From positions 124,001 to 188,000 of the forward strand of contig CAVRGH010000007.1 in NCBI GenBank assembly GCA_963720675.1: a DNA stretch of 64,000 bases, read 5' to 3'. Below the pieces are notes generated by a model. The model was not told the origin of the DNA, made no database searches, and worked only from the letters and a program-made list of their open reading frames with translations. Origin of the DNA: JALHSW01 sp963720675. GTDB taxonomy: Bacteria; Actinomycetota; Acidimicrobiia; IMCC26256; PALSA-555. Position numbers and translations under genes: made by a program. This document shows positions 27,296-36,119 of this stretch, piece by piece. How positions within the stretch are numbered: the stretch's first letter is position 1; each line of letters begins with the position of its first letter.

Positions 27296-27313
27296 CGATC
27301 ACCACCCGGATCG

Positions 27314-28267
27314 CTACTCCCGGATCGGGGCGTCGATCTGGGGGACGCCGAAGCGATCCCGCACCTCGGTGAGCGGCACGTCGACCAGCGCAAGGTGGTC
27401 GATCGTGGTGAAGTCGTCCGTGCACTGCGCACCGCGCCACATCGCGTGGGCCAGCACCTCGGGCGCATGCTCGCGCGTGAGGGAAGCGGTCTTGCCGGTC
27501 AACTTTTCGTTGCTGATGATCCCCGCCTCGTGCACCGAGAGGTTGCCGAGGAACGACGCCCAGTGCGCGGGCGTGTCGGCCATCGCGAGCTGGAACCCGC
27601 CGAGCGCGATCTCGCCCTGACCCGTCGGCTCGTACCCGGCGATCGTGTGGCACATGTCGTGCGCGACGAACATCGCCGGCATGGTGGGATCGTCGCCGGG
27701 CAGCGTGAGGCCGTTGCGACGGTAGAAGTCGACGTAGGCGTGACCGAGCGTCCCCTCGGGGAGATCGTGCAGCGCGCGCAGGCGGGCACCGAGGTCGGGG
27801 TCGGGCGCGTCCAGCGTCGAGGCGTAGCGGTCCCGCAGCGTCGGCTCGAGCATCGACGGCCCGACTTCGCCCAGGTAGCGGTAGTAGTCGGCCATCGCCT
27901 CCGCGGCGCCCTGGCGCACGAGGTCCCGCGCCAGCTCGAGCCCGGGGCCGGATTCGTCGAGCGCGGCCGCGTACTCGTCGACGCGCTCGACCTGGGCCTC
28001 GGATGCCGGGTGCCGGCACAGCTCGAGGAGCACCATCAGCTCCTCGAGTCGGTCCCGCTGCGCCACGTCGGTGACCGCGGCCGCAGTCGCGTCCGGGTCG
28101 AGGGGCTCGAGCGCGTCGAGCGAGAGGTCGGGGCGCTCCCAGTACCCGTGGACGATCGCGGTGAGGACGGCCCGCTGCTCGTCGGTGGCCCCGCCATCGA
28201 CGTCGACCGCGCCCAGCAAGGCGCGGACGACCGGTTCCACCATCGCGTCGTCGATCACTCGGGGCAC
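27314..28267 (-). CDS. COQ4-like protein (coenzyme Q biosynthesis family)
   Basis: 317 residues from GTG 28267. The COQ4 signature H-D-x-x-H-x11-E is exact: HDMCH, then TIAGYEPTGQG, then Glu. It is preceded by LPEGTLGHAYVDFYRRNGL, also conserved in the family. In eukaryotes COQ4 organises the ubiquinone complex and acts on the C1 position of the ring. Actinobacteria normally use menaquinone, so the bacterial role is unclear and may be metal-dependent decarboxylation or hydroxylation of another ring. The first 100 residues form a separate helical part. Neighbours do not clarify the pathway. Confidence 0.82.
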   Translation of the reverse strand: MPRVIDDAMVEPVVRALLGAVDVDGGATDEQRAVLTAIVHGYWERPDLSLDALEPLDPDATAAAVTDVAQRDRLEELMVLLELCRHPASEAQVERVDEYAAALDESGPGLELARDLVRQGAAEAMADYYRYLGEVGPSMLEPTLRDRYASTLDAPDPDLGARLRALHDLPEGTLGHAYVDFYRRNGLTLPGDDPTMPAMFVAHDMCHTIAGYEPTGQGEIALGGFQLAMADTPAHWASFLGNLSVHEAGIISNEKLTGKTASLTREHAPEVLAHAMWRGAQCTDDFTTIDHLALVDVPLTEVRDRFGVPQIDAPIRE

Positions 28268-28328
28268 GGGCCACTCCTGTCGTCGAGTGCGGCGATTGTG
28301 CCACCCGACGCGTCCGGCCCGCGGGGAC

Positions 28329-28541
28329 TCAGCCCTCGTCGGACTCCTCTTCGGTGACCGGCCCGAGGTCGGTGATGTCGACGACGGCAGAGCGGGTGAA
28401 CACGCGGGTGCCCATCGACTCGTCCTCGGGGATGTCGGCGTCGAAGAACTCGACGAGTGCGTCCCCCTCCTCGTAGCGCGACGCCGGGATGATCTCGGAC
28501 ACGCGCTCCTTGAAGCTCACCTGGTACCGACGGCGATCCAT
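28329..28541 (-). CDS. Small hypothetical protein, 70 residues
   Basis: Starts at ATG 28541, overlapping the end of the flavodoxin gene by one base (TGATG). The sequence is MDRRRYQVSFKERVSEIIPA followed by an acidic tail rich in Asp/Glu (DADIPEDESMG and EEESDEG). No family recognised. The tight coupling suggests a role with the flavodoxin-like protein. Confidence 0.6.
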   Translation of the reverse strand: MDRRRYQVSFKERVSEIIPASRYEEGDALVEFFDADIPEDESMGTRVFTRSAVVDITDLGPVTEEESDEG

Positions 28542-29081
28542 CAGGAGACGCGCTGCCGGGCCAGCTGGTCTGCCAGACGCGTGCCCCAGCGCTCGGCGTG
28601 GAGCGCCTCGTCGTCCTCGAGGTGGTTCTCTTTGGTGACGAGGAAGCTCTCGGGCTCGACGAGCTGGGTGCAGCCGTGCTTCTCGAGCCGCTTGCCGATC
28701 CCCTTCGATGCCCGGCCGGTGAACGCGGGCGGACCGGGCATGCGGGTGTCGAAGGCCGCCGCCTTCGCCGGAGAGGTCCCCGAGGCCGTCGAACCAGTCG
28801 CGCAAGCCTTCGCCCTCGGCGTCGGGATCGAGGTCCAGGTCGCTGTCGGGCTGCTCGGCCGCCTCGACCGCGGCCTTGCGGGTGCTCTCGCGGGTCATGC
28901 CGTGGACGTGGGTCGGGCCGCCCACGACGACGAGCTCCGCGTCGGCGAGCGCCGCGGCATCGGCACGCCCGACGGGCAGCACGGCCACCTCGCTGCCGGC
29001 CTCCTCGATCCCGCGTCCGATCGCGTCGGCGATCAGATGGGTGTTGCCATACATCGATTCGTAGACCACGACGGCCTTCAT
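28541..29081 (-). CDS. Flavodoxin domain protein, one frameshift
   Basis: About 180 residues from ATG 29081. The FMN phosphate loop YESMYGNTHLIADAI is at the N-terminus and LVVVGGPTHVHGMTRESTRK is the next conserved turn, so this is a flavodoxin/NADPH-dependent FMN reductase-like fold. Near 28764 an extra G breaks the frame; the intended reading LSGKAAAFDTRMPGPP continues to KGIGKRLEKHGC. Likely an electron carrier or a repair flavodoxin used by an F420- or iron-dependent enzyme. The next small gene overlaps its stop. Confidence 0.82.
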
Positions 29082-29161
29082 GCCTGCTCCTTCTCGACGC
29101 GGTTGTCCTCCTTGCACTCTCGCGAGCACGCCGGGGCCGGACCAGGGTCGAAGGTCCCGCC

Positions 29162-30112
29162 TCAGGGGGAGAGGATCGGCTGCCAGCTCGGGTGGCGGTC
29201 GATGGTCCCGGGCTCGTCGGTGAGGGCGGTCTCGTTCGTGCCGTCGGCGTCCATCACGTAGATCTCGCTGTCGAGGATGACCCCGTTGTGGCGCGACGCA
29301 TGGAACAGGATCTTCGTGCCGTCGGGCGACCACCACGGTGAGAAGTACATCTCCTCGGGCTGGTTCGTGAGGTTCACCGGGTTCGAACCGTCGGCGTTCA
29401 TCACGTAGATCTGCGGGAGCGCGTCGCCGACGGTCGACTGGTACGCGATCCTCGTCCCGTCGGGCGAGAAGCTGGGGCTCGACACCGAACCGCTGGCGGC
29501 CAGGGTCTGGCGACCGGTGCCGTCGGGGTTGATGGCGTCGACGGTGATCGTGATCGAGCCGTCGGAACCATGGGCCAGGCTGGTGAACACGATCCTCGTG
29601 CCGTCGGGCGACCACGACGCGCCGTCCTCGCTGCTGTCGGGGGTGTTGGTCAGATTCACCTGGTGCTTCCCGTCGGCATCCATCACGAAGATGTCCACGC
29701 CACTGCCGTAGCGGGTGAAAGCGATCTTCGTGCCGTCGGGCGACCACGTCGGCGCGCCATCGGTCACGCGGTTCTTGGTGAGCCGCTGGAGGTGCCGGCC
29801 GCGCGCGTCGGACACGTAGATCTCGTCACTGCGCCCCGCGAGCTTCGCGAACGCCAGCTTCGTCCCGTCGGCCGACCACGATGGCGCGGGGTCGTCGGAG
29901 CCACTGGCAGCGATCCGCTTCGGGTTCGACCCGTCGGCGTTCATCACGTAGACCGCGGGCGTGCCCGTGTCGCGGGCGAACGCGATCTTGCCGTTCTCGC
30001 CCGGGAACGACGCGGCCCCCGCGCCCGGCCCCCCGGCGGTGAGGCCGACGGCGAGGGTCGTGCCGAGCAGCACGCACGCTGCACCGATCGTGAGCAGGGA
30101 TCTCGTCCTCAT
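29162..30112 (-). CDS. Secreted TolB/WD40-like beta-propeller protein (PD40 repeats)
   Basis: 316 residues with a signal peptide (1-34). It consists of about six repeats of the form W-S-P-D-G-T-K-I-A-F followed by IYVMNADGSN, the PD40 motif of TolB-like propellers. These are found in extracellular binding or scaffold proteins, and in TolB they link envelope proteins. There is no lipobox. Adjacent on the same strand to another propeller-like protein at 30122, with nine bases between, so the two may be one unit. Confidence 0.9.
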   Translation of the reverse strand: MRTRSLLTIGAACVLLGTTLAVGLTAGGPGAGAASFPGENGKIAFARDTGTPAVYVMNADGSNPKRIAASGSDDPAPSWSADGTKLAFAKLAGRSDEIYVSDARGRHLQRLTKNRVTDGAPTWSPDGTKIAFTRYGSGVDIFVMDADGKHQVNLTNTPDSSEDGASWSPDGTRIVFTSLAHGSDGSITITVDAINPDGTGRQTLAASGSVSSPSFSPDGTRIAYQSTVGDALPQIYVMNADGSNPVNLTNQPEEMYFSPWWSPDGTKILFHASRHNGVILDSEIYVMDADGTNETALTDEPGTIDRHPSWQPILSP

Positions 30113-30121
30113 CGCTGCACG

Positions 30122-31431
30122 CTATCCAGACGGAGCGCCGGTGACGCGCACGCGGGTCAGCGTGGTGAACGAGCAGAGATAGAGGTCGCGGTCGAAGCCC
30201 GGGCACGGGAAGAGGACCGACTGCACCGGGCTGCCGGTGTCGGCTCGGGCGAGCTCGGCACCGGTCTCGATGTCGAGCACGACCACCTGGTCCATCCCCC
30301 GCTCGGCGTCGTGGTCGCCCGTCACCAGCTCGCCGGTGTCGGGGAACCGGAGTGGGTGCGACGCGTGGTCCTGGGTGCGAGCCCAGACCGGTGCGAGCGG
30401 GCCGTCGTCGGCGAACGAGAACGCGGCCAGCACCCCGTTGCCGCTGTCGTAGCCGACCGCGATCTTCCGCTCCGGGTCGATCGCGGGCGGGTTCGCCACG
30501 ACACCCTCGGGCGCGCCGCAGATCTCCGTGAGCGTGACCGCACCGGTCGCGAGATCGACCCGGACGAGATGCAGCGGCGCGCGCGAGACGCCCTGGCCGC
30601 GGAACGTCCCGGCGTAGCCCTCGCTCCCCGCACCGTTGTCGAGGAACCACGCGGCCCCGGCGTCGATCACGGCATCCCAGCCGTAGGTCTGGCCGTCGAT
30701 CGTGCGGTACCGCGCCGCGAGCTCGGCGTCGAGCGCGAGCTCGGTACCGTCCCAGCGGACGCGGAACAGCGACGAGTCCCCCACCACGTACACATCGTCC
30801 TGTCCGGGCCTGTCCCCGGACAGTCGCCAGAGAGCCGGGCGATCGATCGCTCGGGCAGCTCGAGACGCGCCACGATCTCCAGCTCCTCGGGTTCGAGCAC
30901 GAGCAGCTCGGTCGGCTCGGTCGGCGCCGGCGCGCCACCGGGCAACGCACCACCGAAGTCCTTCGTGACGAGGCACCCGTCGGGCAGCACCACGAAGCTG
31001 TTGTACGGGCGATCGCGTGGGAGCCGCCGGCTCGCGATCGGTGCGCAGTCGGGGCCGAGGCGGTGCGCGTGACGGCCGAACACCACGTAGAGCGACCCGT
31101 TCGCGTGCGCGGCCATGCCGCCGGGCCAGGTCGGGCCGCCGGGCAGGTCGGGCGAGCGCTCGATCGGCGCGAGCGTCTCCGGGTCGAAGCGCTCCACCCA
31201 TGAGACGGCGTCGTCACCGGCGGTGTGGCACAGCAGGTACGCCTCGCCGGGGTCGCGCAACACCACCATCGTCGCCGCGAGCGCGTCGCGCGACACCACC
31301 TCCAGCCGTTCGCCGGGCCGGATCCCGAGCCCCGCGCCGGATCGCGGCGCCTGCGTGCGGCGGGGCCCGCCGTCCTCCGCGGGCCACCGGCTCGGCCAGT
31401 AGCCGGTCGCGGCGTCGGGCCCGGTGGTCAC
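30122..31431 (-). CDS. Beta-propeller-like hypothetical protein, one frameshift
   Basis: About 435 residues from GTG 31431. The frame is broken near 30815, where one base in a G-run seems lost: LELPERSIARLSGD passes into RPGQDDVYVVGDSSLFRV. Repeats such as FRVRWDGTELALD, WFLDNGAGSEGYAGTF and VVVLDIETGAELARAD suggest an SMP-30/gluconolaconase-like or quinoprotein-like propeller. No catalytic residues are assigned. It lies immediately upstream of the PD40 protein. Confidence 0.7.
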
Positions 31432-31508
31432 GTCGGCTCCGCTTCCATCAGGGCAGGTCCCTTCGGGGGGAGGTCGCCGGGCCGGGAGTCAGTGCCGCGG
31501 GTTGGCCG

Positions 31509-32279
31509 TCACGCCCAGCCGCCCGCGTAGGCGACGAACTGGCCGGTGGTGAACGTGCTCGTGCCGTCGACGAACACCGCGCACATCGCCGCGCACTCCT
31601 CGACCGTGCCGAGCCGGCGCATCGGCACCGCGGCCTCGATCTTCTCGCGCACCGCAGGGTCCGTCGCCCCCGTCGCTCGGAGGAACTCCGGGAAGTCCAT
31701 GAAGTTGGTGCCGACGGCGTTCACCTGCACGCCGTTGCGGGCGACCTCGTCGGCCACGTTGCGCACGAGGTGGTTCGCCGCGGCCCGCACCGACGAGTAC
31801 AGCGGCGCACCCGGCGTGGCCCGCGCCCCCGACGCACTCGTGACGAGGAGCACCTGGCCCTCGCCCCGCTCGACCATCGGCGGCACGACCGCCTTGAGGA
31901 AGTGGTACGGCGCCTCGAGGCACCCGGCGACCACCTTGTGGAGGTCCTCGATGGTCGACTGGAGGAAGCGCCCGGTGACCACCCGGCCCGAGAACGCGGC
32001 CGCCGAGTCGAGGTGCCCGAACCGCTCCAGCCCGGCCGCCACCAGACGCTCCGAGGCAGCCGGGTCGCGCAGGTCCTTGACCCCGGTGACCACCTCGACC
32101 GCGGCGCCGAGGGCCTCGAGCTCCTCGACGAGCCCGGGCTCGGGGTCGCCGACCACCAGGTCATGCCCTCGCTCGGCGAGCAGGCGGGCCAGCGGTGGCC
32201 CCACGTAGAAGTCGGCGTTCGCGACCAGCGCGACCCGGCGGGTGCGCGCGTCGGCGCCGGCAGGATCGACGGCGCTCAT
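31509..32279 (-). CDS. Short-chain dehydrogenase/reductase family protein with YxxxR
   Basis: 256 residues from ATG 32279, which overlaps the upstream 61-residue gene by ATGA. It keeps the Rossmann start (RRVALVANADFYVGPPLARL, a variant of the glycine-rich loop), LLVTSASGARATPGAP with the catalytic Ser, and YSSVRAAANHLVR, where the usual YxxxK lysine is Arg. This replacement and the loss of the canonical TGxxxGxG suggest a degenerate or non-canonical SDR. It may bind a nucleotide without ordinary catalysis. Confidence 0.78.
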   Translation of the reverse strand: MSAVDPAGADARTRRVALVANADFYVGPPLARLLAERGHDLVVGDPEPGLVEELEALGAAVEVVTGVKDLRDPAASERLVAAGLERFGHLDSAAAFSGRVVTGRFLQSTIEDLHKVVAGCLEAPYHFLKAVVPPMVERGEGQVLLVTSASGARATPGAPLYSSVRAAANHLVRNVADEVARNGVQVNAVGTNFMDFPEFLRATGATDPAVREKIEAAVPMRRLGTVEECAAMCAVFVDGTSTFTTGQFVAYAGGWA

Positions 32280-32461
32280 GAGTAGAGCGCGTTGAACGCC
32301 TCGTAGACCATCCATGCCGGCCAGAACAGGCCCTGGAACACCGCGAGCACGCCCTCCCAGAAGCCGTTCGCGTGTTCGAAGAAGTACACCCACGCGCCGA
32401 AGATGCCGAGGCCGTAGATCGCCCCTGCACTCGCTGCGCCGCCTCCGCCTTTCCCGGCCAT
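32276..32461 (-). CDS. Small membrane protein, 61 residues
   Basis: MAGKGGGGAASAGAIYGLGI then a hydrophobic stretch FGAWVYFFEHANGFWEG and VLAVFQGLFWPAWMVYEAF, giving two membrane helices. It looks like the small actinobacterial proteins of unknown function that begin with a Gly/Ala-rich segment. Its stop codon overlaps the SDR start (ATGA), so the two are translationally coupled. Confidence 0.75.
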   Translation of the reverse strand: MAGKGGGGAASAGAIYGLGIFGAWVYFFEHANGFWEGVLAVFQGLFWPAWMVYEAFNALYS

Positions 32462-32563
32462 CCGCCTACCTCCACGTCGCGACGTCTTGCTCCCGTGAAC
32501 CTGGAACCGGGACCCGGGACCCGGTGGACCTGCCGGACCCTAACGCTCACCGCGTGCCGTGGA

Positions 32564-33727
32564 TCAGGGCGGCGGGTCCGGGTCGGTCTCTGCGGCCGGC
32601 GGGCGCAGGTCCCAGGCCCCCGGCTGCCCAATGACCTCCCAGTTGCAGTGGGTCTTGAGGAGGTGGTGCTGGTGGCAGAGGCGCCAGAGGTTGCCTGCGT
32701 CGGTCGGGCCGTGGTGTTCGACGGGGACGATGTGGTCGATCTCGAGGCCGCGGTCGGTGTCGCAGCCGGCGACGCCGCAGACGGGGTAGGTGGTCTCGAC
32801 CCAGCGGCGCAGGCTCGCGGGGATCGTGCGCTCGGGGCTCGAGATGGTGGTGATCTCGGTGCCGGTGCGCAGCATCGTGGTGATGGTCGCGTCGTTCATC
32901 AGGGCGCGGGCGTCGGTGACCGGGAGCGCACCGCGGCCGGCGATCTCGCACGTCTCGCCTTCGATCACGAAGCCGCGCTCGATCGCGGTGGCGTCGGCGG
33001 TGACTCGGACCTCGACCGGCTTGCACACGCCCTCGTCCATCAGCGCGACGAGCGCGTCGGCGGCGTAGGCGTCGCGTGGTTCGCGCCGCCCGGCCTTGCG
33101 GGCTTCGCGGAAGATCCGGTCCTCGTGGGCGTCGAGTGCGGCGAAGAGTCGCGCGCCGGCGGCGGGGGCGAGGCGGAAGTCGCCGCAGTAGGAGCCGTCG
33201 AGGTCGGTCCACTTGTGGAGGTAGCGCTGCTCGTGCAGCTGGCGGGCCCACGCGGCGTCGTCGGGCTGCGCCGCGGCGCGCACCTCACGACACCGGTCCT
33301 TGAGCCCCTTCACCGTCGAGGACTTCGCGGTGCGCAGCAACCGCGCCTCGGACGACGGGTCCTCGATCGCGGCGCCGGTGATCTGACGGGCCTGGGTCTC
33401 GGACAGCTCCCCCGCCCGGAACGCCTCGGCCGTCGCCGGCAGCTCGTCGAGCGACCGCGCCGTCTCGAGTGCACCGACCGCAGCGCCGACGGTGACTCCG
33501 GTCTTCGCCGAGAGCCAGTGCCCCGCGCTCCGGTACCCACCGTCGCGGTACGCGCCGGTCTCGTCGACCCGTCGGGCCAGCAGCGCCTTCAGCGCCGCGC
33601 AGACGTGCTCGCCGCGTGCCACCACGTCGACGAGCCCCGCCGCGTCGGACCCGTCGAGCAACCCCGGCTCGAAGTCGCGCGCGACCGCCTCGAGCGAGGC
33701 GACGGCGGTGCGGAGCTCGTCGAACAC
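32564..33727 (-). CDS. DUF222 / HNH endonuclease (13E12-type) protein, copy 2, SOS-controlled
   Basis: 387 residues from GTG 33727, chosen for the GGGGAAGG ribosome binding site and the DUF222-like VFDELRTAVASLEAV start. DUF222 helical domain: LVDVVARGEHVCAALKALLA to LSETQARQITGAAIED. The C-terminal HNH site has PVCGVAGCDTDRGLEIDHIV followed by NLWRLCHQHHLLKTH. It is clearly paralogous to copy 1 but diverged. A LexA box sits between its -35 and -10 elements. Several 13E12 members in Mycobacterium tuberculosis are known to be LexA-regulated, so SOS control is well supported. Confidence 0.9.
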   Translation of the reverse strand: MFDELRTAVASLEAVARDFEPGLLDGSDAAGLVDVVARGEHVCAALKALLARRVDETGAYRDGGYRSAGHWLSAKTGVTVGAAVGALETARSLDELPATAEAFRAGELSETQARQITGAAIEDPSSEARLLRTAKSSTVKGLKDRCREVRAAAQPDDAAWARQLHEQRYLHKWTDLDGSYCGDFRLAPAAGARLFAALDAHEDRIFREARKAGRREPRDAYAADALVALMDEGVCKPVEVRVTADATAIERGFVIEGETCEIAGRGALPVTDARALMNDATITTMLRTGTEITTISSPERTIPASLRRWVETTYPVCGVAGCDTDRGLEIDHIVPVEHHGPTDAGNLWRLCHQHHLLKTHCNWEVIGQPGAWDLRPPAAETDPDPPP

Positions 33728-33808
33728 GGACCTTCCCCTTTCACGACGGACCCGGGCTCGCGCCGGACGGCCGGGCGAGCGGTACAGGTGGTGCGGGGAA
33801 GTGGTTGC

Positions 33809-33838
33809 ACTGTATCGAACATACGTTCGCTCTGTCAA
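33809..33838 (-). promoter_or_regulatory. SOS promoter with LexA box for the HNH gene
   Basis: On the minus strand a TTGACA -35 (33833-33838) and TACAGT -10 (33809-33814) are separated by 18 bases. The spacer contains an actinobacterial LexA box of the TCGAAC-N4-GTTCGA type (TCGAACATACGTTCGC at 33815-33830 read on the plus strand, 15 of 16 consensus positions). LexA bound there would block RNA polymerase. Confidence 0.85.
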
Positions 33839-34168
33839 GTCTCAGGACGAGCATCGCGCCGGCGTGTGACAGCTTCCTCGCCGCGCCGCTCATCGCGCGT
33901 CCGGGAACCTAGGGTCCTCCGCCATGCCGCGGTGGCGGGCGGTGGTGGCGGGCGCGGTACTCGTCGGCGGGGTGGCGACGCTCGACGTCGGCGGGATCGC
34001 GGTCGACGTCTGGTACCCGCCAGCCGACGCTCGGTGCGGGGACAGCAACCCGCCACTAGCCCTCCGGCGCACACCGGCAGGGCTTCGACCCGCGCATCTG
34101 CTCGACGACACTGCCCCGGCGCTCCGCACTTCCCCGCGTGCCAAGGTTGGGGTGACGAGGAGGACGCG
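33839..34168 (+). other. Intergenic stretch with a signal-peptide-like stub
   Basis: 330 bases between the HNH promoter and the aldo/keto reductase. The only thing of interest is an ATG at 33924 opening MPRWRAVVAGAVLVGGVAT followed by VDVWYPPADAR, a signal-peptide-like start with a VWYP segment also present in the secreted hydrolase at 26149 (TADVWYPAD). Beyond that the frame dissolves into low-complexity Arg/Pro sequence. It may be the remnant of a secreted hydrolase gene or chance. Confidence 0.3.
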
Positions 34169-35137
34169 ATGCGCTACGTGGAGGCGGCCGGCCTGCGGGT
34201 CTCGGCGATCGGGCTCGGGTGTTGGCAGTTCGGCTCGGCCGACTGGGGCTATGGCAAGGAGTACGGGGCGACGACGGCCGTCGACCTCGTGCACACTGCG
34301 CTCGACCTGGGCGTCAACCTGATCGACACGGCCGAGGTGTACGCCCGGGGTGCCTCCGAGGCGATCGTCGGGCGGGCGCTCGAGGGCCGGCGCGACGAAG
34401 CGTTCGTGGCCACCAAGGTGCTGCCGATCTGGCCCACGGAGCACCGGGTGGTCGAGCACGGCCGGCTCTCCGCGCTCCGGCTCGGGATCGCCACGATCGA
34501 CCTCTACCAGGTGCACTGGCCGAACCCCCTCGTCCCCCTGCGCTCGACGATGGCGGGCATGCGCCGGCTCCAGGACGACGGCGCGATCCGTGCGGTCGGC
34601 GTCAGCAACTTCTCGGCCGATCGGTGGGCGAGCGCCGAGCAGGAGCTCGGACGCCCGGTCGCGACCAACCAGGTGCACTTCAGCCTGCTGCAGCGCAAGC
34701 CCGACCGCGGCAACGTCGCGCACGCCCAGACCCGCGACCGGATCGTGATCGCCTACAGCCCGCTGGAGCAGGGCGTCCTCGGCGGCCGCTACGACGCCCA
34801 GCACCTGCCGCCCGGACCCGCCCGGCGCAACAACCCGCTCTGTCTCGCCGAGAACCTCGAGCGCGCGACACCCGTGATCGAGGCCCTGCGCAGGATCGCC
34901 GCCGCGCACGACGCCACCCCCGCGCAGGTCGCGCTCGGGTGGCTGATCGCCAAGCCCAACGTCGTCGCGATCCCGGGCGCGAGCTCGCTCGATCAGCTCC
35001 GCCACAACGTGGCTGCCGCGGACCTCGACCTGACGACGGACGAGCTCAGCGAGCTCACCGCGCTGAGCGACGCCTTCGAGCCGCTGGGCATCCCCGCGGC
35101 CGGCACCGCGATGCTGCGGGCCCGCCGCGGCGGGTGA
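34169..35137 (+). CDS. Aldo/keto reductase
   Basis: 322 residues from ATG 34169, chosen for the GAGGAGGA ribosome binding site. The catalytic tetrad is legible: Asp and Tyr in LIDTAEVYARGASE, Lys in FVATKVLP and His in YQVHWPNP. The NADPH-binding end is GASSLDQLRHNVAAADLDL. The length fits the AKR family. It reduces aldehydes or ketones with NADPH; the substrate is unknown. It stands alone. Confidence 0.92.
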   Translation: MRYVEAAGLRVSAIGLGCWQFGSADWGYGKEYGATTAVDLVHTALDLGVNLIDTAEVYARGASEAIVGRALEGRRDEAFVATKVLPIWPTEHRVVEHGRLSALRLGIATIDLYQVHWPNPLVPLRSTMAGMRRLQDDGAIRAVGVSNFSADRWASAEQELGRPVATNQVHFSLLQRKPDRGNVAHAQTRDRIVIAYSPLEQGVLGGRYDAQHLPPGPARRNNPLCLAENLERATPVIEALRRIAAAHDATPAQVALGWLIAKPNVVAIPGASSLDQLRHNVAAADLDLTTDELSELTALSDAFEPLGIPAAGTAMLRARRGG

Positions 35138-35217
35138 GCCGAGTCCTCAGAGCCAGGACCCGCTCCTCGCACCACAGCTGCTGGAGCGGTGACCCGGGGT
35201 GCTCGCCCCGACCTTCG

Positions 35218-35649
35218 TCACACCGGTAGGCCTCGGACCGCGAAGAGCTGGAAGCTCGGCTGCTCGTCGTCGTCCGACGGGATCTCGACCGCATGGCCGC
35301 CCTCCAGGCGGGACACGAAGACCACCCGCAACTGGGTCGGCGCCGTCGCCGGCCCCGTGCCGATGCCGAGCACGCCGTAGTTCGGGCTGGCCAGGACGAA
35401 CGGTGCTCCGTTCAGCCGGGTGAGGTCCTCACGCTCGAGCGTCGCCGCCAGCTCGTCGGGGAGCGCGACCTCGAACGTGGCGACGGACCCGTCGGGCAGG
35501 CGCTCGACGGTCGCCGTCGTGCCCACGAGCCGCACGAGGCGGCCGGGGTACGCCCCGGCCTCGACCTTGAAGCCGCGGCTGACCTGACCGTGATGCACGT
35601 GGGTGCGTTGGGACGGACGCGACGACGCGCCGGACGCTTCGGTGCTCAT
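35218..35649 (-). CDS. Hypothetical protein, 143 residues
   Basis: Not recognised. An N-terminal Ser/His-rich region is followed by an all-beta domain: GRLVRLVGTTATVERLPDG, APFVLASPNYGVLGIG, and TQLRVVFVSRLEGGHAVEI, ending in an acidic Asp run and FQLFAVRGLPV. The pattern suggests a small beta-barrel with an OB- or PilZ-like look but nothing definite. It lies between the aldo/keto reductase (convergent) and the dodecin (divergent), separated by about 220 bases from the latter. Confidence 0.6.
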   Translation of the reverse strand: MSTEASGASSRPSQRTHVHHGQVSRGFKVEAGAYPGRLVRLVGTTATVERLPDGSVATFEVALPDELAATLEREDLTRLNGAPFVLASPNYGVLGIGTGPATAPTQLRVVFVSRLEGGHAVEIPSDDDEQPSFQLFAVRGLPV

Positions 35650-35873
35650 GGTTCCTCCTCATCGATCCCGGCGTTGGCACCGTGCGCGGCTGCGCCGGTT
35701 GCCGGACCTTCATCGGGCCGGGTCCCTCAGGTCGCTCTGGATGAGTTGCAGTGGCACCGTACGTCGCGGGTGGGACACGCAGCGAGCGAGTTTCGTCGCG
35801 GCGTCACCGGCGTTGACGGGATCCGATCCTGTGGTCAGGCTTGACGCGTTGCGCAGAGGAGAGGACGGCTGTC

Positions 35874-36083
35874 ATGGCTGAGAGCGTCTACAAGGTCATC
35901 GAGCTCGTCGGCACGAGCTCCGAGTCGTGGGAGAAGGCGGCCGCCGCCGCGGTCGACAAGGCGTCGGGGAGTCTGCGCGATCTGCGGATCGCCGAGGTTG
36001 CCGAGCTGGACCTGCAGATCGAAGACGGCAAGGTGAAGGCGTACCGGGCGAGGCTCAAGGTGTCGTTCAAGTACGAAGACTGA
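35874..36083 (+). CDS. Dodecin flavoprotein
   Basis: 69 residues from ATG 35874 with AGAGGAGAGG upstream. The sequence MAESVYKVIELVGTSSESWE then KAYRARLKVSFKYED is the complete dodecin pattern, including the ELVGTSS and SWE positions that stack on the isoalloxazine ring. Dodecins form dodecameric shells that store or buffer FMN, FAD or lumichrome. Many flavin-dependent enzymes in this region make a flavin buffer plausible. Confidence 0.93.
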   Translation: MAESVYKVIELVGTSSESWEKAAAAAVDKASGSLRDLRIAEVAELDLQIEDGKVKAYRARLKVSFKYED

Positions 36084-36119
36084 ACACTCCCCCGGGGATG
36101 AGCGCCGCCCGCGCCCGCC

